Assembly (NCBI GenBank): GCA_018897535.1
Contig: JAHIKO010000023.1
Span: 1 to 8,326 of the forward strand
Reading direction: 5' to 3'
Source: Candidatus Dependentiae bacterium
GTDB lineage: Bacteria > Babelota > Babeliae > Babelales > UASB340
Length of the DNA stretch: 8,326 bases
Shown in pieces: positions 6,966 to 8,326 of this stretch (position 1 is its first letter; each line of letters begins with the position of its first letter). The notes beneath the pieces were generated by a model. That model did no database searches. It saw only the letters and a list, made by a program, of their open reading frames with translations, and was not told where the DNA came from. The translations under genes were made by a program, and so were the position numbers.

Positions 6966-8306
6966 TTATTTAATACACGTATTGCAAATACTTGTACTGC
7001 GATAATAATCGAAAATTAATTTGGATACACGTGCTATGGCTGCAGACTGATGGGGTTTTTGAGATTTATTTGTAAATATTGCAATAGCAATGTGCCCTTT
7101 ATTTCCGGGCAATTCAATAATTCCTGCGTCAGAAATTATACTATCCATAGTGCCGGTTTTATGCCAAACTTTGGTGTTTTTTGGCAATAATCTAGGTATG
7201 CGCATTTTTCCCCATTTCAAATTGCCCATACTTTTTAGTAAAAAATTTGTTGAATTATTACTGATAAGTTTTTTGCTGTAAAATTTATCAAGCAAATTTA
7301 CCATATCAATTGGTGTAGTTGTATCTTGTTTATCGTTATAAAATTTTTTTAGAGCTGTCGTTCTATTTCTTTTGCTTACACTATTTAAAAGCATCAAATC
7401 TCTATTAATTGAACAATTGTATTCATCATTCAAATTTTTTATTCCGGAATAATCTGCAATCATTTTTAACACAGATCTACTTATTTTTATTTTATAAAAA
7501 CCATTATCAATTAACCAATTGGTAACGACTGCCGGACCTCCAACCGTTTTTAAAATTAAGTCTGATGCGGCATTATCACTTTTTTCTATCATTAATTGGA
7601 TGAGTTTTGTTATTGAATAACTACGACCAGCTTTTATGTGACAACCGCGTCTTAAATTGTATTGATTTACTTTAATTTTATTTGTTAAATTTAATTTTTT
7701 GTTATCCACAAGGTGTAAACAATAGATTGCAATTGGTAACTTATATGTACTTGCCATAGGAAAACTTAAATCTGCATTAAATTCAAAATGCCTTTTACTT
7801 TCGATGTGCTTTGCTGCCACGCCAATGTATCCCGGACTTAAAGTTTTACTTATATTTTCTATTCTTTTTCTTAAAATTTCGTGACCAACTTGTTTTTTTA
7901 CTCTGATTATTTTCAAAATTGCTGCAGATGGAATTTTTTGTGTTCCATAAAAGTGTGGATAAAAATCACCGGTTCCATTATTTTGTTCTACTCTTAATTC
8001 AGAGCCATTATCAATTAAAATTTTGGGATCAATTTCTAAAATTAATATATATGGAATATTTTGGAAAAATTTTTTTAAAGTATTTTCAACTTGATTTCCA
8101 AACGATGTATGCATAAAACCTGATTTTAAATCAAGCGGTGAAATTTTTATACAATCCAAAGTTTCATTTGGTTTAAAATCTTGCGCCGGAATAATCTTAT
8201 AAATTTTTTCGGAACTACAAGCTTTTGAAATAGGTACGAAGTTTGGTTTTATTTTTAATACAGATAAACATAACAATATCCCAAAACTGAAAATTAACTT
8301 TTTCAT
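6966..8306 (-). CDS. Exported fusion of a DUF952-like domain and a class A beta-lactamase-like serine hydrolase
   Basis: 446 residues; the ATG has AGG and a six-base spacing upstream. Residues 1-18 (MKKLIFSFGILLCLSVLK) look like a Sec signal peptide. Residues 35-138 match the DUF952 pattern: IYKI opening, GFMHTS with H66, NQV at 71-73, LILEIDP at 88-94, E103, and FYPHFYG at 115-121 with H118. Residues 155-438 are a class A penicillin-binding/beta-lactamase fold: nucleophile S186 in STYK (186-189), SDN (243-245), DTTTP (328-332) and KTG (383-385). Acylation residues are all present. However, the segment between SDN and DTTTP is about 36 residues longer than in TEM-type enzymes, and no E-x-x-x-N pair occupies the usual distance before D328, so efficient beta-lactam hydrolysis is doubtful. 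A PBP-like, esterase or cell-wall-peptide role is possible. The C-terminus carries a Cys-x-x-Cys (441, 444). Confidence 0.85.
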   Translation of the reverse strand: MKKLIFSFGILLCLSVLKIKPNFVPISKACSSEKIYKIIPAQDFKPNETLDCIKISPLDLKSGFMHTSFGNQVENTLKKFFQNIPYILILEIDPKILIDNGSELRVEQNNGTGDFYPHFYGTQKIPSAAILKIIRVKKQVGHEILRKRIENISKTLSPGYIGVAAKHIESKRHFEFNADLSFPMASTYKLPIAIYCLHLVDNKKLNLTNKIKVNQYNLRRGCHIKAGRSYSITKLIQLMIEKSDNAASDLILKTVGGPAVVTNWLIDNGFYKIKISRSVLKMIADYSGIKNLNDEYNCSINRDLMLLNSVSKRNRTTALKKFYNDKQDTTTPIDMVNLLDKFYSKKLISNNSTNFLLKSMGNLKWGKMRIPRLLPKNTKVWHKTGTMDSIISDAGIIELPGNKGHIAIAIFTNKSQKPHQSAAIARVSKLIFDYYRSTSICNTCIK

Positions 8307-8326
8307 TTACTACCTATTATTTTAAA

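Noticed and set aside
7090..7281. Short plus-strand open frame inside the beta-lactamase-like gene, with a similar one at 7919-8116
   Set aside because: Both lie opposite conserved coding sequence, and neither has a ribosome binding site or recognisable product.
8217..8306. Lipoprotein signal on the beta-lactamase-like protein
   Set aside because: C13 lies within the hydrophobic stretch and C30 (after S-K-A) lies well past it; neither has a proper lipobox, so an ordinary Sec signal is likelier.

Overview
This is an AT-rich bacterial window (coding regions use A/T-ending codons and the spacers are almost pure A/T). It carries seven loci: a DUF155/RMD1-type membrane-protein fragment, a DEAD-box RNA helicase, a PHP-family phosphatase, a GNAT acetyltransferase interrupted by a stop codon, the ribosome-rescue hydrolase ArfB, an MgtA-type magnesium P-type ATPase, and a secreted class A beta-lactamase-like protein. 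Low GC, small genes and exported enzymes fit a host-associated bacterium. The flavour resembles Candidatus Dependentiae (TM6)-type endosymbionts of protists, but that placement is an inference; no rRNA or other decisive marker is present.

Layout. Positions 1-477 (+) hold the C-terminal end of a gene cut by the window edge. A 215-bp spacer with several inverted repeats then leads to the helicase (693-2087, +). The helicase converges on a block of minus-strand genes (arfB, the split GNAT gene, the PHP phosphatase; 4284 down to 2143), and the meeting point is a strong two-way terminator hairpin. A 150-bp divergent promoter region separates arfB from mgtA (4435-6963, +). MgtA converges with only 2 bp to spare on the beta-lactamase-like gene (8306-6966, -).

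Most unusual points. (1) The beta-lactamase-like protein carries, between its signal peptide and its serine-hydrolase domain, a segment with the hallmarks of a DUF952 domain (GF-hydrophobic-H-x-S...Q-V, then F-x-P-H-x-Y-G). DUF952 normally stands alone as a small protein, so this is an exported fusion. (2) The same protein keeps SxxK, SDN and KTG but has no Glu/Asn pair where the class A omega loop should be, and has about 36 extra residues there. (3) A signal peptide plus the first strand/helix of a GNAT fold is separated from the acetyl-CoA-binding half by one in-frame TAA, with no frameshift. This is either a fresh nonsense mutation, a sequencing error or readthrough. (4) The spacer before the helicase can form several mutually exclusive hairpins.

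The genes do not form one obvious pathway. Helicase and ArfB serve RNA and ribosome homeostasis, MgtA imports Mg2+, and the GNAT and beta-lactamase-like products look exported to the envelope or beyond.
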